Source: an uncultured Gammaproteobacteria bacterium (GTDB taxonomy: Bacteria; Pseudomonadota; Gammaproteobacteria; GCA-002705445; GCA-002716945). From it: a stretch of DNA of 64,000 nt. The first letter of the stretch is position 1; each line of letters starts with the position of its first letter. The notes under the pieces are model-generated. The model searched no databases. It was not told the origin of the DNA and saw nothing but the letters and a program-made list of their open reading frames with translations. The stretch is taken from NCBI GenBank assembly GCA_902632305.1, contig CACPCG010000002.1, positions 124,001 through 188,000 of the forward strand, written 5' to 3'. Of the stretch, positions 1 through 9,651 are shown piece by piece. The position numbers were made by a program, and so were the translations under genes.

Positions 1-686
1 GATCCCTCTGGAATTTCACCATAACTTACAGTATTACTCTCTCGGTCATATATTTTTGTGCTTTTACCAATAAAAACTCCCATGGAGATAACTGAATTTT
101 TTCTTACTATTACACCTTCAACAATTTCAGACCTTGCGCCAATAAAACAATTATCTTCAATAATAGTTGGTGATGCTTGAAGTGGTTCTAAAACACCGCC
201 TATTCCAACACCTCCTGATAAGTGTACATTTTTTCCAATTTGAGCACATGAACCAACTGTTGCCCATGTGTCGACCATAGTTCCAGAATCAACGTACGCG
301 CCAATATTTACAAATGATGGCATTAGAACGACATTCTCACCAATAAATGTTCCTTCTCTAGCAATTGCTTGTGGCACAATTCTGATATTTTTCTTTTCAA
401 GATATTCCTCAGATACATTAACTGCTCGAGATTGAAGTTTGTCGTAGAATTTAGTATACCCAGTGTTGATGAGCTGATTTTTTTTAAATTTAAACGATAA
501 TAATATTGCTTTTTTTATCCATTGATTAACAACCCAATTGTTTTCAGATTTCTCTGAAACTCTTATAGAACCTGTATTAAGTGCCTCTATGGTTAGATTT
601 ACGTTCTTCTCAACCTCTTTCTCATTTGATGAGTCATATCCATTTTCAAATGCAGTTTCTATTAGATCTTTATTTATTTCTGTCAT
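1..686 (-). CDS. dapD: 2,3,4,5-tetrahydropyridine-2,6-dicarboxylate N-succinyltransferase (3' end cut off)
   Basis: DapD transfers succinyl from succinyl-CoA to tetrahydrodipicolinate in the succinylase branch of lysine and meso-diaminopimelate synthesis. The frame starts at the ATG complementary to 684-686 and stays open to the window edge, giving about 228 residues of a family usually near 274. The visible C-terminal part reads as left-handed beta-helix hexapeptide repeats, including [23 protein letters not shown] and [15 protein letters not shown], which are DapD signatures. The start overlaps the mltF stop as ATGA, so it is the third gene of an rne-mltF-dapD transcript. The product also supplies peptidoglycan diaminopimelate, which sits well beside a murein transglycosylase. 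Confidence 0.95.
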   Translation of the reverse strand, partial: MTEINKDLIETAFENGYDSSNEKEVEKNVNLTIEALNTGSIRVSEKSENNWVVNQWIKKAILLSFKFKKNQLINTGYTKFYDKLQSRAVNVSEEYLEKKNIRIVPQAIAREGTFIGENVVLMPSFVNIGAYVDSGTMVDTWATVGSCAQIGKNVHLSGGVGIGGVLEPLQASPTIIEDNCFIGARSEIVEGVIVRKNSVISMGVFIGKSTKIYDRESNTVSYGEIPEG

Positions 687-2086
687 AACGTGTTTGGAAT
701 ACTTTCCTCAACGGGATTAATCATTTGATCCTGTGAATCTAAGAATACCAGTATATCATAATATTGTTTGATATTTTCAACATACTTTACAGTCTCCCAT
801 CCTCTGGCATAACCATATTTTGTCTTACGATAGTAACGTGATTGACTAAGCTTAAGTATGTATGGTTTAAGTTCTACCCATTTGTTTACTTCGATATTAT
901 CATCTTTTGCAAGTTTGATTGCATCATTTATATGTCCTAGGCCTATGTTATATGATGCAATTGCGAACCATTTCTTCTCTTCTATTAGGATATTTGATGG
1001 AAGTCTTCGATAAACATCCCTTAGATATTTTGTTCCACCATAAATACTACTTCTTGGATCTTCGCGATCTATTACGTTCATTTCCTTAGCAGTATCTTGT
1101 GTCAACATCATTATCCCACGGACGCCGGTATATGATACAGCATCATGCCTCCATCTTGATTCTTGATATCCAATACTAGCAATTAATCTCCAATCAAATT
1201 CATACATCTTAGACGCCTCTTTAAAGAAAAATTCATATCTTGGAAAAATATTAATTAAATCATTGAGGAATATTTTTGTACCAACAAATGAATGTTGTTT
1301 TTGCCTAAAAAATTTACTATAAATTGCAGACAAGTTATTATCTTTAATTTGTTCTTTAAAGAAATCAGTTATTTTATTTTCAAACTTTTTTCCAATATTT
1401 GATGATAACACCCAAGATTGCGATTGATTTAATGATATTTTTTCAATAATGGTTAGGCTATTAAAATATTTCTCAAATATCTTATACTCATCAGAATTCA
1501 TAATTATGAATTTCACCTCATCATCATTAAGCATTTTCACCAATTCATCAATATTTGTATCTTTGATAATTTCAATGCTAAATGAATCATCATTATTTTC
1601 TATGATTGATATTGACTTGGATACATCTGAATCAATAGAGTATACTTTATATTCACTCAATAATTCATCATAACTTTTTGCTCTTGTATTTTTATTATTT
1701 GAGACTATTACATGATCTACTCTGTTGTATGGATAACTAAATTTTAGATTAGGCCTAGACTTTTCTATATCAAACCCAGAAATAATATCTGCTTGTCTGT
1801 TTTCAAGCATTTGAATTGCATTATTGATGTTATCTGTAACCTTTACCTCTAATTCAACTCCTAAATACTCTGCAAATTCATTCATCAATGAATAATGATA
1901 ACCAAATCTTCTGTTCTTAGATTCATACAATGTGGTAGGTCCTAGTCTTGTCACAAAGACAATTTTTTTATCTGCCTCAATTCTTTGAAGATCATTTTGG
2001 AAAAAAAAAGATATAGGATTTATATAAACTAAGAGTATAGAAACAAAAACAGCAACAAGAATTATTCTTACTAAGAATTTAACCAT
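683..2086 (-). CDS. mltF: Membrane-bound lytic murein transglycosylase F
   Basis: MltF cleaves the glycan strands of peptidoglycan non-hydrolytically to 1,6-anhydromuramyl ends at the inner face of the outer membrane. The 467-residue protein begins with a hydrophobic segment (about 5-23), then a family-3 solute-binding-like domain (about 40-260), then a C-terminal SLT goose-lysozyme-like domain. The catalytic glutamate is Glu309 in GYQESRW, followed by [13 protein letters not shown]. No lipobox cysteine is visible after the hydrophobic segment, so it may be anchored by an uncleaved helix. Its start overlaps the rne stop as TAATG and its stop overlaps the dapD start. Confidence 0.93.
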   Translation of the reverse strand: MVKFLVRIILVAVFVSILLVYINPISFFFQNDLQRIEADKKIVFVTRLGPTTLYESKNRRFGYHYSLMNEFAEYLGVELEVKVTDNINNAIQMLENRQADIISGFDIEKSRPNLKFSYPYNRVDHVIVSNNKNTRAKSYDELLSEYKVYSIDSDVSKSISIIENNDDSFSIEIIKDTNIDELVKMLNDDEVKFIIMNSDEYKIFEKYFNSLTIIEKISLNQSQSWVLSSNIGKKFENKITDFFKEQIKDNNLSAIYSKFFRQKQHSFVGTKIFLNDLINIFPRYEFFFKEASKMYEFDWRLIASIGYQESRWRHDAVSYTGVRGIMMLTQDTAKEMNVIDREDPRSSIYGGTKYLRDVYRRLPSNILIEEKKWFAIASYNIGLGHINDAIKLAKDDNIEVNKWVELKPYILKLSQSRYYRKTKYGYARGWETVKYVENIKQYYDILVFLDSQDQMINPVEESIPNTL

Positions 2087-3891
2087 TAATTATTTGTTTG
2101 TTTATTTCTTCTTGTATTATTATTCTTTCTTTTATTAAAAGATTTATATTTATTGTATTTTGAATTATATGGTCTGCTGTACCTTTTTTTGTTGTTAGTT
2201 TTATATCTATTTGGTTGTTTTTTTTCACTGGAGAATATCGACTTAATTAGTTTAGATATTTTTCCAAGCATTCCGCCATTAGCATTACTTCTATTTTGTT
2301 TCGGTTTCGGTGGTTGTGTTTTTGGCGCAACTGCTGAAACCAAGGGTGTTTCTAAATTTGAGTTTGATGGAAGAGGGCTTGTAACCTTGGTCTCTTTGAT
2401 ATTATCCTTCTGGCTCATAGATGCTTTAAAATCACTTTGACTAAGATTTTCTCTATCAATCAAGTAACTGGTAGCTTCTACTTCTGGATCTGGTACAATC
2501 TTTATTGTTGTTTTATGTCTATCTTCAATACCTTGAATTAAATCTCTTTTTTCATTTAATAAGTATGTTGCTAATCTTACAGGCAAATATACTGTTAGCG
2601 GCTTCTCATTTTTAACAGCTTCTTCCTCTAGCATTCTCACAAGAGAGATAGATTGAGACGATAAAGATTTTATAAACCCTGACCCAGAACAAGTCGGACA
2701 TGAATCGTCATTACTGTCAATAATAGACGCTCTGAGTTTTTGTCGTGATATTTCCATCAGACCAAATTTAGATATTCTACTAAATTGAATTTTCGCTTTA
2801 TCTATTTTTGCCAGTTCTGCCATTTTTCGCATCACTGTTTTTTGAGAGTTGATGGACATCATGTCAATAAAATCAACCACAATAAGTCCACCAATGTCTC
2901 TAAGTTTAAGTTGTGTGCAAAGAGAGGATGCGGCTTCTAAATTCGTACTTAAGGCAGTTTCTTCAATATCGCCACCTTTTGTTGACTTGGCAGAGTTAAC
3001 ATCAATACTTGTGAGCGCTTCTGTTGTATCAAAAACAATATTTCCACCTGAGGGCAAAGATATTTTTCTTCTATAAACACTCTGTACTTGTGTTTCAATT
3101 CTATAGTTGCTAAATATTGGAGTAGACTTATCGTAATGTTCTGCGCTTATTTTGCTATGTGGGATGAAATATTTTTTAGCATTAATAAAATCATTATAGA
3201 AACTTTTATCATCAATAATAATAGATTCTGTATCATCATCTATATAATCTCTAATGATACGAGCTAGCATACTACTCTCCTCATAAACAAGGTATGGAGC
3301 TTTTTTGAGAACAGAATTATCTACAATATTTTCATATATCTGAATAAGATAGTTCATATCCCATTCAAGCGCTTCTTTTGATGTATTTAGACCGGATGTT
3401 CTTAGAATTACACTCATATTATCGGGAATATTTAATGCTTCAATCATTTTTTTTGCATTCATTCGATCTGACCCTTCTAGTCTCCTTGATATCCCACCTG
3501 TATTTGGGTTTTTTGGCAGAAGGACTAGATATTTCCCGGCTAGTTTGAGGTATGTTGTTATTGCAGCTCCTTTGGTTCCTCGCTCCTCTTTGTCTACTTG
3601 AATAACTACTTCTTTGCCACTTTCAATGCAATCACGAGAAGTCTTTGGTTTACCTTGAGTGAAAATTTCAGATGAAATCTCTTTGAACGGCAAGAAGCCA
3701 TGTCTAGACCTTCCAAAATTTACAAAAGCAGCTTCTAGTCCAGGTTCAACCCTGGATATAGTGCCTTTGTAAATATTTGATTTGATGTTCTTTGTGGGTA
3801 AATCTATGTCTAGTTCTACCAAGTTTTTGTTCTCGACAATTGCGAGTCTTACCTCTTCTCTCTGAGAGGCATTCAATAAAATCTGTTTCAT
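2086..3891 (-). CDS. rne: Ribonuclease E, short form
   Basis: Endoribonuclease for mRNA decay and for rRNA and tRNA maturation. The N-terminal catalytic half is intact: an S1 RNA-binding domain near residues 35-125 (YKGTISRVEPGLEAAFVNFG), the two metal-binding aspartates in SIDVNSA and VVDFIDMM, and the CPTC zinc-link motif near residue 404 that joins subunits. At 601 residues it lacks most of the roughly 500-residue scaffold of the E. coli enzyme. What remains is a proline- and lysine-rich linker ending in a very basic Asn/Lys/Arg/Tyr tail that may bind RNA. RNase G is less likely because of this tail and because rluC lies divergently next door, as in E. coli. A structured leader at 3961-4042 may mediate autoregulation. 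Confidence 0.92.
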   Translation of the reverse strand: MKQILLNASQREEVRLAIVENKNLVELDIDLPTKNIKSNIYKGTISRVEPGLEAAFVNFGRSRHGFLPFKEISSEIFTQGKPKTSRDCIESGKEVVIQVDKEERGTKGAAITTYLKLAGKYLVLLPKNPNTGGISRRLEGSDRMNAKKMIEALNIPDNMSVILRTSGLNTSKEALEWDMNYLIQIYENIVDNSVLKKAPYLVYEESSMLARIIRDYIDDDTESIIIDDKSFYNDFINAKKYFIPHSKISAEHYDKSTPIFSNYRIETQVQSVYRRKISLPSGGNIVFDTTEALTSIDVNSAKSTKGGDIEETALSTNLEAASSLCTQLKLRDIGGLIVVDFIDMMSINSQKTVMRKMAELAKIDKAKIQFSRISKFGLMEISRQKLRASIIDSNDDSCPTCSGSGFIKSLSSQSISLVRMLEEEAVKNEKPLTVYLPVRLATYLLNEKRDLIQGIEDRHKTTIKIVPDPEVEATSYLIDRENLSQSDFKASMSQKDNIKETKVTSPLPSNSNLETPLVSAVAPKTQPPKPKQNRSNANGGMLGKISKLIKSIFSSEKKQPNRYKTNNKKRYSRPYNSKYNKYKSFNKRKNNNTRRNKQTNN

Positions 3892-3960
3892 TTAGAATCC
3901 TGTAATACATAATTTTTGTAGTCCAATCGTCATTTTGGATGTTGTTTAAAATATATTTTT

Positions 3961-4042
3961 GTAAAGACCTTGGCTATTATTGCCTTTATAACGATGTGTG
4001 TATGAAGCTGTTCGGCTATTAAAAACGTACACAGGTCTTTAC
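3961..4042 (-). promoter_or_regulatory. Candidate structured leader RNA of rne
   Basis: The 209-base gap between divergent rne and rluC contains a perfect 10-bp inverted repeat, GTAAAGACCT at 3961-3970 and AGGTCTTTAC at 4033-4042. On the rne strand it would enclose a smaller helix (GUGUA with UACAC) and two short hairpins, a multi-branched shape. It lies about 70 bases upstream of the rne start. E. coli RNase E represses its own mRNA through a structured 5' UTR, so a leader role is plausible. Orientation and function are inferred; the repeat itself is directly visible. Confidence 0.45.
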
Positions 4043-4100
4043 TAATACGCAAATCTTTGAATTAATATATCAATGATTTGATTTTTCTTCAAACGTTATC

Positions 4101-5033
4101 GTGGTAAATAATAATAAAAAATCTGTAGATTATCGAGAAATTGGCTTAAACGTTGAGGGTCAGAGGCTCGATAACTATCTCATAAAAATTATGAAGGGTA
4201 CGCCCAAAAGTCTAATTTATAAGGTTATTAGGGGTGGCCAAGTAAGAATAAATAGCAAACGAGTGAAGCCTCACTATAAACTTGTTGCTAGGGATATACT
4301 TAGGATTCCACCTATTTCAGTAGAAAATAATGTAAGAAAGGTCACCGAAAATATCATAAGAGGTATTAATAAACTAATCGTATTTGAGAATGAAGATTTT
4401 TTGATTCTTGATAAACCATCTGGTATTGCTGTTCATTCTGGTACAAAAATTAATTATGATATCATTTCCACTTTAAAGGATAATCCAGCATATAAAGATG
4501 TGGTCCCAGTAAATAGATTAGATAAAAATACTAGTGGATGCATGATGCTAGCGAAGAATTATAAGTCTTCATCTAGACTGGGGAAAATCATGCAATTAGG
4601 CGATATAAAAAAATCTTATATAGCTCTTTTGAGAGGAACACCAAGAAAAACTGAATTCATTGTAAATCAACCTCTAATTAGATTAAAAAATCACACTGGT
4701 AAGTCTGTTCAGCTAAGTGATAATGGAAAAGTTTCAGTTTCGGAATATTATGTTAGAGAGCACTTTAGAAATACTACTCTAGTAGATGTGATGCTAAAAA
4801 CAGGTAGAACTCATCAAATAAGAGTCCATGCGGCGAGCATTAATCATCACATATGCGGAGATACTAAATATGGTGATGCGAATACAAATCTTTTAATGAG
4901 AAATCTTGGATTGAAGAGAATTTTTTTACACTCCAATAAATTATCGTTTTTTTACAAAAAAAAATACAATTTTGAATCTCCATTACCAGATGATTTATCA
5001 CTAGTTATTGATAAATTAAAAAATCAAATATAA
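4101..5033 (+). CDS. rluC: 23S rRNA pseudouridine synthase, RluC type
   Basis: Pseudouridine synthase of the RluA family, expected to modify 23S rRNA in the 955/2504/2580 region. An N-terminal S4-like RNA-binding domain (about residues 18-65) precedes the catalytic domain with the signature VNRLDKNTSG, whose Asp is the nucleophile. Later family motifs include KTGRTHQIRVHAA and GDTKYG. The 310-residue length fits RluC. The likely start is GTG at 4101. Assignment to RluC rather than RluD rests on the divergent rne neighbour, a conserved gammaproteobacterial pairing. Confidence 0.88.
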   Translation: MVNNNKKSVDYREIGLNVEGQRLDNYLIKIMKGTPKSLIYKVIRGGQVRINSKRVKPHYKLVARDILRIPPISVENNVRKVTENIIRGINKLIVFENEDFLILDKPSGIAVHSGTKINYDIISTLKDNPAYKDVVPVNRLDKNTSGCMMLAKNYKSSSRLGKIMQLGDIKKSYIALLRGTPRKTEFIVNQPLIRLKNHTGKSVQLSDNGKVSVSEYYVREHFRNTTLVDVMLKTGRTHQIRVHAASINHHICGDTKYGDANTNLLMRNLGLKRIFLHSNKLSFFYKKKYNFESPLPDDLSLVIDKLKNQI

Positions 5034-5057
5034 TATTTATATAAGAGGATATTTCAA

Positions 5058-5948
5058 ATGAATGATAGTTTATTAAGAGATCTTATAAATTCTCTTTTAG
5101 AGGACAAAAAAGCAGAGAGGAAATATAAAATAATAACTAGAGTTGTGTTTATTACAATTTTTCTAGGTATAATTTTTCTACCTTTTTTTCTAACTAATAC
5201 TAATAATTACACTCAGAAACATACTGCGCTTATCAATATTGAGGGAGTAGTGACTCCAACCGGTATAAATACCTCAGAGACAATCAAACTTGTACAACAA
5301 GCTATGGATAATCAGATGTGTGAGAATATAATACTTAAAATAAACAGTCCAGGTGGAAGTGCGACTCAGTCTAAAATTATTTTTGATGAGATTAACGAAT
5401 TAAAATCTTCTAGTAAGAAAAAAATCTACTCTGTCATAGATGATGTTGGTGCCTCAGGAGGGTATTATATCGCCGCAAGTGGAAATATGATTTTTGCTAA
5501 CTCTTCCAGCATTGTTGGGTCAATAGGAGTTAGACTAGACAGTTTTAATGTTGAATCTCTAGCTAAAAAATTAGGTATCGAGTCACGCACAATTTCATCA
5601 GGTGGTGATAAATTAATTCTTGATCCATTTCAGTCACTCACATCTGAGCATAAAGAGCATCTACAATCGCTAGTTACTGGCATTCATAAGGAATTTATTG
5701 ATGATATAAAAATCGCTCGTGGTTCTGTTCTTCAAACCGATAAAGTTTTTACTGGTTTATTTTGGACAGGTGTTCAAGCCAAAGAGTTAGGCTTGATTGA
5801 TGAAGTTGGATCAATATATGACGTAAATAGAAAATATCTTAATAATTCGACACTCATTGTATACAATAAGAAACCTAACTTTTTACAAGAACTTACTCGC
5901 TCAATAGTTTCTAATTGGTCTGAATCATCGATTGGATTTACGTATTAA
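5058..5948 (+). CDS. sppA: Signal peptide peptidase SppA, short 36K type
   Basis: Membrane-anchored serine protease of the S49 family that degrades cleaved signal peptides in the envelope. One transmembrane helix lies at about residues 28-47 after a charged cytoplasmic N-terminus. The protease domain shows INSPGGSATQS and DDVGASGGYYIAAS, the latter holding the nucleophilic Ser. At 296 residues it is the half-length form (E. coli SppA is about 618). An AGAGGA sequence precedes the ATG. The stop codon is followed immediately by the ATG of nnrD. Confidence 0.9.
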   Translation: MNDSLLRDLINSLLEDKKAERKYKIITRVVFITIFLGIIFLPFFLTNTNNYTQKHTALINIEGVVTPTGINTSETIKLVQQAMDNQMCENIILKINSPGGSATQSKIIFDEINELKSSSKKKIYSVIDDVGASGGYYIAASGNMIFANSSSIVGSIGVRLDSFNVESLAKKLGIESRTISSGGDKLILDPFQSLTSEHKEHLQSLVTGIHKEFIDDIKIARGSVLQTDKVFTGLFWTGVQAKELGLIDEVGSIYDVNRKYLNNSTLIVYNKKPNFLQELTRSIVSNWSESSIGFTY

Positions 5949-6860
5949 ATGAGCTTCAAAATTTATTTGAATGATAAGATAAGTTCTTACAATCACATCC
6001 CTATAAGTAATTTTTCTTTATATAAAATTTCCAGTGAGTATAAAGAGACAGTGATTTTTCATGAATTTGAGCAGGATGACCATAAAAAAACATATGGAAA
6101 ATCACTCATTATTGGAGGTGACTCTGGTTATCTGGGTTCAATAATTCTTGCAGGCCAGTCAGCATTAAAGACGGGATCTAGGTATGTTGAAGTTCTCACT
6201 ACCAACGAGCATAAAAAAAGCTTAGCTGGTTTTCAAAATGAATTAATTACTAAAAATTATAATGATTTAAAAGAATTAGATTTTAATAATTATAAGGTCA
6301 TTGTGTGTGGCCCTGGGTTTTCTGGAGAAGCTTGGTCAACTAAAACATATCAATTATTATCCTCTGAAATGAAATCAAATATTTTTGAATCGTTTTTTAT
6401 TATTGATGCTGGTTTTCTCACACTTTTAAGTAAACATCCTTTCAAGTATGAAAAGTGGATACTAACACCTCATCATGGTGAGGCTGCGCAATTATTAGAC
6501 AAATCTTCCTCATGGATAGAAAATAACAGATTAGAGGCATCTGATTTAATCCAAAAAAAATACTCTGGGATAGTAATTCTCAAAGGGAGAGATACAATTA
6601 TAAATACAGGAAAAAAGATTTTTATATGTAAACATGGTGGACCCTACATGGGCGTAGCTGGGATGGGAGATTGTTTAACAGGAGTTTTGAATTCAATGAT
6701 AAGCTTACATCAAAAGAACTTAAATCATGCGATAGCATTTGCTGTAGGTTTACATTCTTATGCTGCAGATGTCTTGTTTGAGGAGAGAAAACATTTGGGT
6801 TTACTACCATCAGATGTAATTGTTAAAATGCATAAAATTATAAATGAATTGTTTTACTAA
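5949..6860 (+). CDS. nnrD: ADP/ATP-dependent NAD(P)H-hydrate dehydratase, stand-alone
   Basis: Repairs hydrated NAD(P)H by nucleotide-dependent dehydration. Ribokinase-like fold with GKSLIIGGDSGYLGS near the N-terminus, CGPGFSG, the substrate-region motif LTPHHGEAAQLL and the catalytic-site motif GVAGMGDCLTGVL. Most gammaproteobacterial YjeF proteins fuse this domain behind an NnrE epimerase domain of about 220 residues; here the protein is only 303 residues and about 30 poorly conserved residues precede the dehydratase. The epimerase is absent from this window. Start codon abuts the sppA stop. Confidence 0.88.
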   Translation: MSFKIYLNDKISSYNHIPISNFSLYKISSEYKETVIFHEFEQDDHKKTYGKSLIIGGDSGYLGSIILAGQSALKTGSRYVEVLTTNEHKKSLAGFQNELITKNYNDLKELDFNNYKVIVCGPGFSGEAWSTKTYQLLSSEMKSNIFESFFIIDAGFLTLLSKHPFKYEKWILTPHHGEAAQLLDKSSSWIENNRLEASDLIQKKYSGIVILKGRDTIINTGKKIFICKHGGPYMGVAGMGDCLTGVLNSMISLHQKNLNHAIAFAVGLHSYAADVLFEERKHLGLLPSDVIVKMHKIINELFY

Positions 6861-6874
6861 ATTATGGGTAAATA

Positions 6875-7297
6875 ATGAGAGAGTTTCTAATAGAAGATAT
6901 ATCTAGCTATGATTTATTTTTTGAATTAGTGAAATTCAACTCTAAAATAAATCAAGTTATTTATCTGACAGGGGAAATTGGTTCCGGAAAGACAACTTTA
7001 GTTCAAAATTACATTAAATTTTTAGATAAAAAGAAAAATGCTTACAGTCCGACTTTTTCCATTATCAATGAATATATGTTAGATAATTGCACTCTTTATC
7101 ATTATGATTTATACCGGATAGAGAATTACCGAGAATTACAAGAAATTGGGATTGATTATTACTTTAAACAAAAAGCAAATCATTTAATCGAGTGGCCAGA
7201 AAAATTCACAAAATACTTACCAAAGCCTGATGTGATAATAGAAATTAGCTACATTGAGTACTTTAGAAGACTTCGTGTATTAAGAAATGAAAAATAA
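6875..7297 (+). CDS. tsaE: tRNA threonylcarbamoyladenosine biosynthesis ATPase TsaE
   Basis: ATPase partner of TsaB-TsaD in making the t6A37 modification of ANN-decoding tRNAs. The P-loop GEIGSGKTTLVQ lies around residues 34-45, followed by SPTFSIINEY, LYHYDLYRIE and LIEWPEKF, all conserved in TsaE. The length of 140 residues is normal. It overlaps miaA by 11 bases; the tsaE-miaA-hfq order puts two tRNA position-37 modification enzymes together. In E. coli amiB and mutL intervene before miaA; here they do not. Confidence 0.93.
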   Translation: MREFLIEDISSYDLFFELVKFNSKINQVIYLTGEIGSGKTTLVQNYIKFLDKKKNAYSPTFSIINEYMLDNCTLYHYDLYRIENYRELQEIGIDYYFKQKANHLIEWPEKFTKYLPKPDVIIEISYIEYFRRLRVLRNEK

Positions 7298-8225
7298 GAA
7301 AAAAATTTATTTTTTACTCGGTCCAACTTGTTCAGGTAAGTCAAAAATTGCACTACTATTGTCTCAGAAATATTCTTTTGAAATTATTAGTTTAGACTCA
7401 TCAACTATTTACAAAGGTTTGAACATTGGAACAGATAAACCCAATAGTGAAATACTTAAGAAACATCCTCATCATCTTGTTAATATTATTGAGCCAAATG
7501 AGTCTTATGATGTTAATAAGTTTTATTTAGAGACAAGGAGACTATTGTGTGAAATTACTAATCGAGGAAGAACCCCTTTTTTGGTTGGCGGAACAATGAT
7601 GTATTTTGATAGGCTTCTATCTGGAATAAATCTTCTCCCACCAAAATCAGAAGATGAAAGAAATTTTATCCAATTTCTTCTGCAGTCATATTCTCTGAGC
7701 GATATTTATCAAACCCTAAAAATTATCGATATCGATTCTTTTAATCGTATTAGCAAAAATGATAAACAAAGAATAGAGAGAGCTCTAGAGGTATATCTGC
7801 TAACTGGAAGATCAATGAGTAGTTTTTTTGGCACAAAACTCTCGTTATTTGAATATTTTGAGTGTCAAATAGTTTATTTATTACCAAAAGAGAGAAAATA
7901 TCTTCACAGAAAAATAGAAGAGCGGACTTATAAAATTTTCGAGGATGGTCTTATAGACGAAGTCTCAAATCTTAGAAAAAATTTTAATCTGAATCATGAC
8001 TCACAATCAATGAAATCTATTGGCTATCGACAAACTTTGGATTTTCTAGATGGCCACTTGACAAGACAGCAACTTATAGATGAATGTATTCATGCCACAA
8101 GACAGCTAGCAAAGCGACAAATTACTTGGATGCGAAGATATAATCCAAATTTAATCATTGAAATAGACCATAAAAATCATAGGGAAATAGTTGAAGAAAT
8201 AGAGACAAATTTACATTTAGCCTAA
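7287..8225 (+). CDS. miaA: tRNA dimethylallyltransferase
   Basis: Transfers a dimethylallyl group to N6 of A37 in tRNAs reading UNN codons. The P-loop GPTCSGKS starts near residue 12, followed by SLDSSTIYKGLNIGTDKP and the PFLVGGTMMYFDRL segment. The central RNA-binding part includes DKQRIERALEVYLLTGRS. The C-terminus has the family motif TRQLAKRQITWMRRY. The 312-residue length is standard. It overlaps tsaE and is followed after 47 bases by hfq, the same order as in other gammaproteobacteria. Confidence 0.95.
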   Translation: MKNKKKIYFLLGPTCSGKSKIALLLSQKYSFEIISLDSSTIYKGLNIGTDKPNSEILKKHPHHLVNIIEPNESYDVNKFYLETRRLLCEITNRGRTPFLVGGTMMYFDRLLSGINLLPPKSEDERNFIQFLLQSYSLSDIYQTLKIIDIDSFNRISKNDKQRIERALEVYLLTGRSMSSFFGTKLSLFEYFECQIVYLLPKERKYLHRKIEERTYKIFEDGLIDEVSNLRKNFNLNHDSQSMKSIGYRQTLDFLDGHLTRQQLIDECIHATRQLAKRQITWMRRYNPNLIIEIDHKNHREIVEEIETNLHLA

Positions 8226-8272
8226 ATAATGTCACTATATAAATCTAGACAGACAAACCCTCGGTTAAACAG

Positions 8273-8491
8273 ATGCCAGAAAATCTACAAGATAAGTTTC
8301 TAAACAAGCTCAGAAAAGACAAAATTCAAGTCTCAATATTTTTGGTTAATGGTATTAAGCTTGACGGAGTGATTGAGGCGTTTGACCCATATACGATTTT
8401 ACTGAGAAACAAGATTACTCAAAGTATTTACAAGCACGCTATTTCTACAATTGTTCCTTCTCAGTCAGTTAAATTAGAAATTGATGACTAG
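8273..8491 (+). CDS. hfq: RNA chaperone Hfq, core-length
   Basis: Hexameric Sm-like RNA chaperone that helps small RNAs pair with mRNAs. Sm1 is seen in [19 protein letters not shown] and Sm2 in [11 protein letters not shown], with the KHA proximal-face motif intact. The 72-residue protein keeps essentially only the core and lacks the long flexible C-terminal tail of E. coli Hfq (102 residues). No strong Shine-Dalgarno sequence lies directly upstream, so translation may be coupled to the upstream transcript or be weak. Confidence 0.96.
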   Translation: MPENLQDKFLNKLRKDKIQVSIFLVNGIKLDGVIEAFDPYTILLRNKITQSIYKHAISTIVPSQSVKLEIDD

Positions 8492-8526
8492 GCAAGTTTA
8501 TAATAGAATTGCATTAGGAGAATAAA

Positions 8527-9651
8527 ATGGCATGGAATGAACCAAATGGAAATAAAGACCCATGGGGTCGGAAAAATAAAAGTGGCTCGGAGATAGACGA
8601 TTTAGTCAAAAGCTTCTCTAAGTTCTTTGACAATATTATCAATTCATCTGGTGGATCTGGTCAGTCGTCGAATAAAAAAAATGTTGGCTTCCTTGCAGCT
8701 ATTATTATCGTAGTATATTTCTTATCAGGGGTTTATATTGTTAATGATGGTGAACGCGGAGTCGTTCTACAATTTGGTAAATTTGTTAATATCACTGGAC
8801 CTGGCCCTCATTGGGTGCCGCGACTAATTCAAAAATACGAAATAGTAGACGTATCGAAAATTCGGTCTGTTCAACAAAAAGCTGTAATGCTCACAGAGGA
8901 CGAAAATATTGTTAGTGTTAATTTTGCAATTCAATATGACATTAAAGACGCTAGTAACTTTATCTTTAATCTAAGAGACCCTGATGAAACATTAAGAGCA
9001 TCAGGAGAAAGTGCAATAAGAGAGGTTCTTGGAAAGAATAAAATGGATTTTGTGATAACAGAGGGTAGAGAAGCGATTGCAGCCTCCACCAAAGACTTAT
9101 TGCAGATTGTTCTTGATGATTACGAGTCTGGAATTAACGTTCAAACTGTCAATATTCTCGAAGCTCAGCCACCTGAGCAAGTCCAAGACGCTTTTGCAGA
9201 TGCCATAAGAGCAAGAGAGGATGAGCAAAGATATATTAATGAGGCAGTGGCATACAGAAATGAAATATTACCGCTAGCTAGAGGAGAAGCAAAACAGATT
9301 CTTGAGGAAGCAAAAGCTTACAAAGTGAAACTAATCAAATCAGCTGAGGGAGAAGCACTAAGATTTACACAGCTCTTCAGCGAATATGAAAAATCTCCTG
9401 TTGTTACTAGAGAGAGATTATACTTAGAATCAGTTGAATCGGTTTTAGGAAATACCACTAAAGTAATGATTGATTTAGAAGGTGGAAATAATCTTTTATA
9501 TCTGCCTCTAGATAAGATTCTAGAGCAGAAGCGAACTAATGATAATGAGCAGATGGTTACCGAAAATAATAATGATAATAATTTATTAGATAAGATACGC
9601 ATGAATAGACAGAGTTTTAGTAATCGTAAGAGAGATTTGTATAATGAATAA
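8527..9651 (+). CDS. hflK: FtsH protease regulator HflK
   Basis: SPFH/band-7 membrane protein that assembles with HflC into a large periplasmic cage around the FtsH protease. The Gly/Asn-rich N-terminus (MAWNEPNGNKDPWG) is typical of HflK. One transmembrane helix spans about residues 54-72, followed by the periplasmic SPFH domain with VNDGERGVVLQFGKF, then a long Ala/Glu-rich helix that forms the cage wall. AGGAG precedes the ATG. It overlaps hflC by 8 bases. The tail after about residue 335 is Asn/Asp-rich and not conserved. Confidence 0.95.
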   Translation: MAWNEPNGNKDPWGRKNKSGSEIDDLVKSFSKFFDNIINSSGGSGQSSNKKNVGFLAAIIIVVYFLSGVYIVNDGERGVVLQFGKFVNITGPGPHWVPRLIQKYEIVDVSKIRSVQQKAVMLTEDENIVSVNFAIQYDIKDASNFIFNLRDPDETLRASGESAIREVLGKNKMDFVITEGREAIAASTKDLLQIVLDDYESGINVQTVNILEAQPPEQVQDAFADAIRAREDEQRYINEAVAYRNEILPLARGEAKQILEEAKAYKVKLIKSAEGEALRFTQLFSEYEKSPVVTRERLYLESVESVLGNTTKVMIDLEGGNNLLYLPLDKILEQKRTNDNEQMVTENNNDNNLLDKIRMNRQSFSNRKRDLYNE

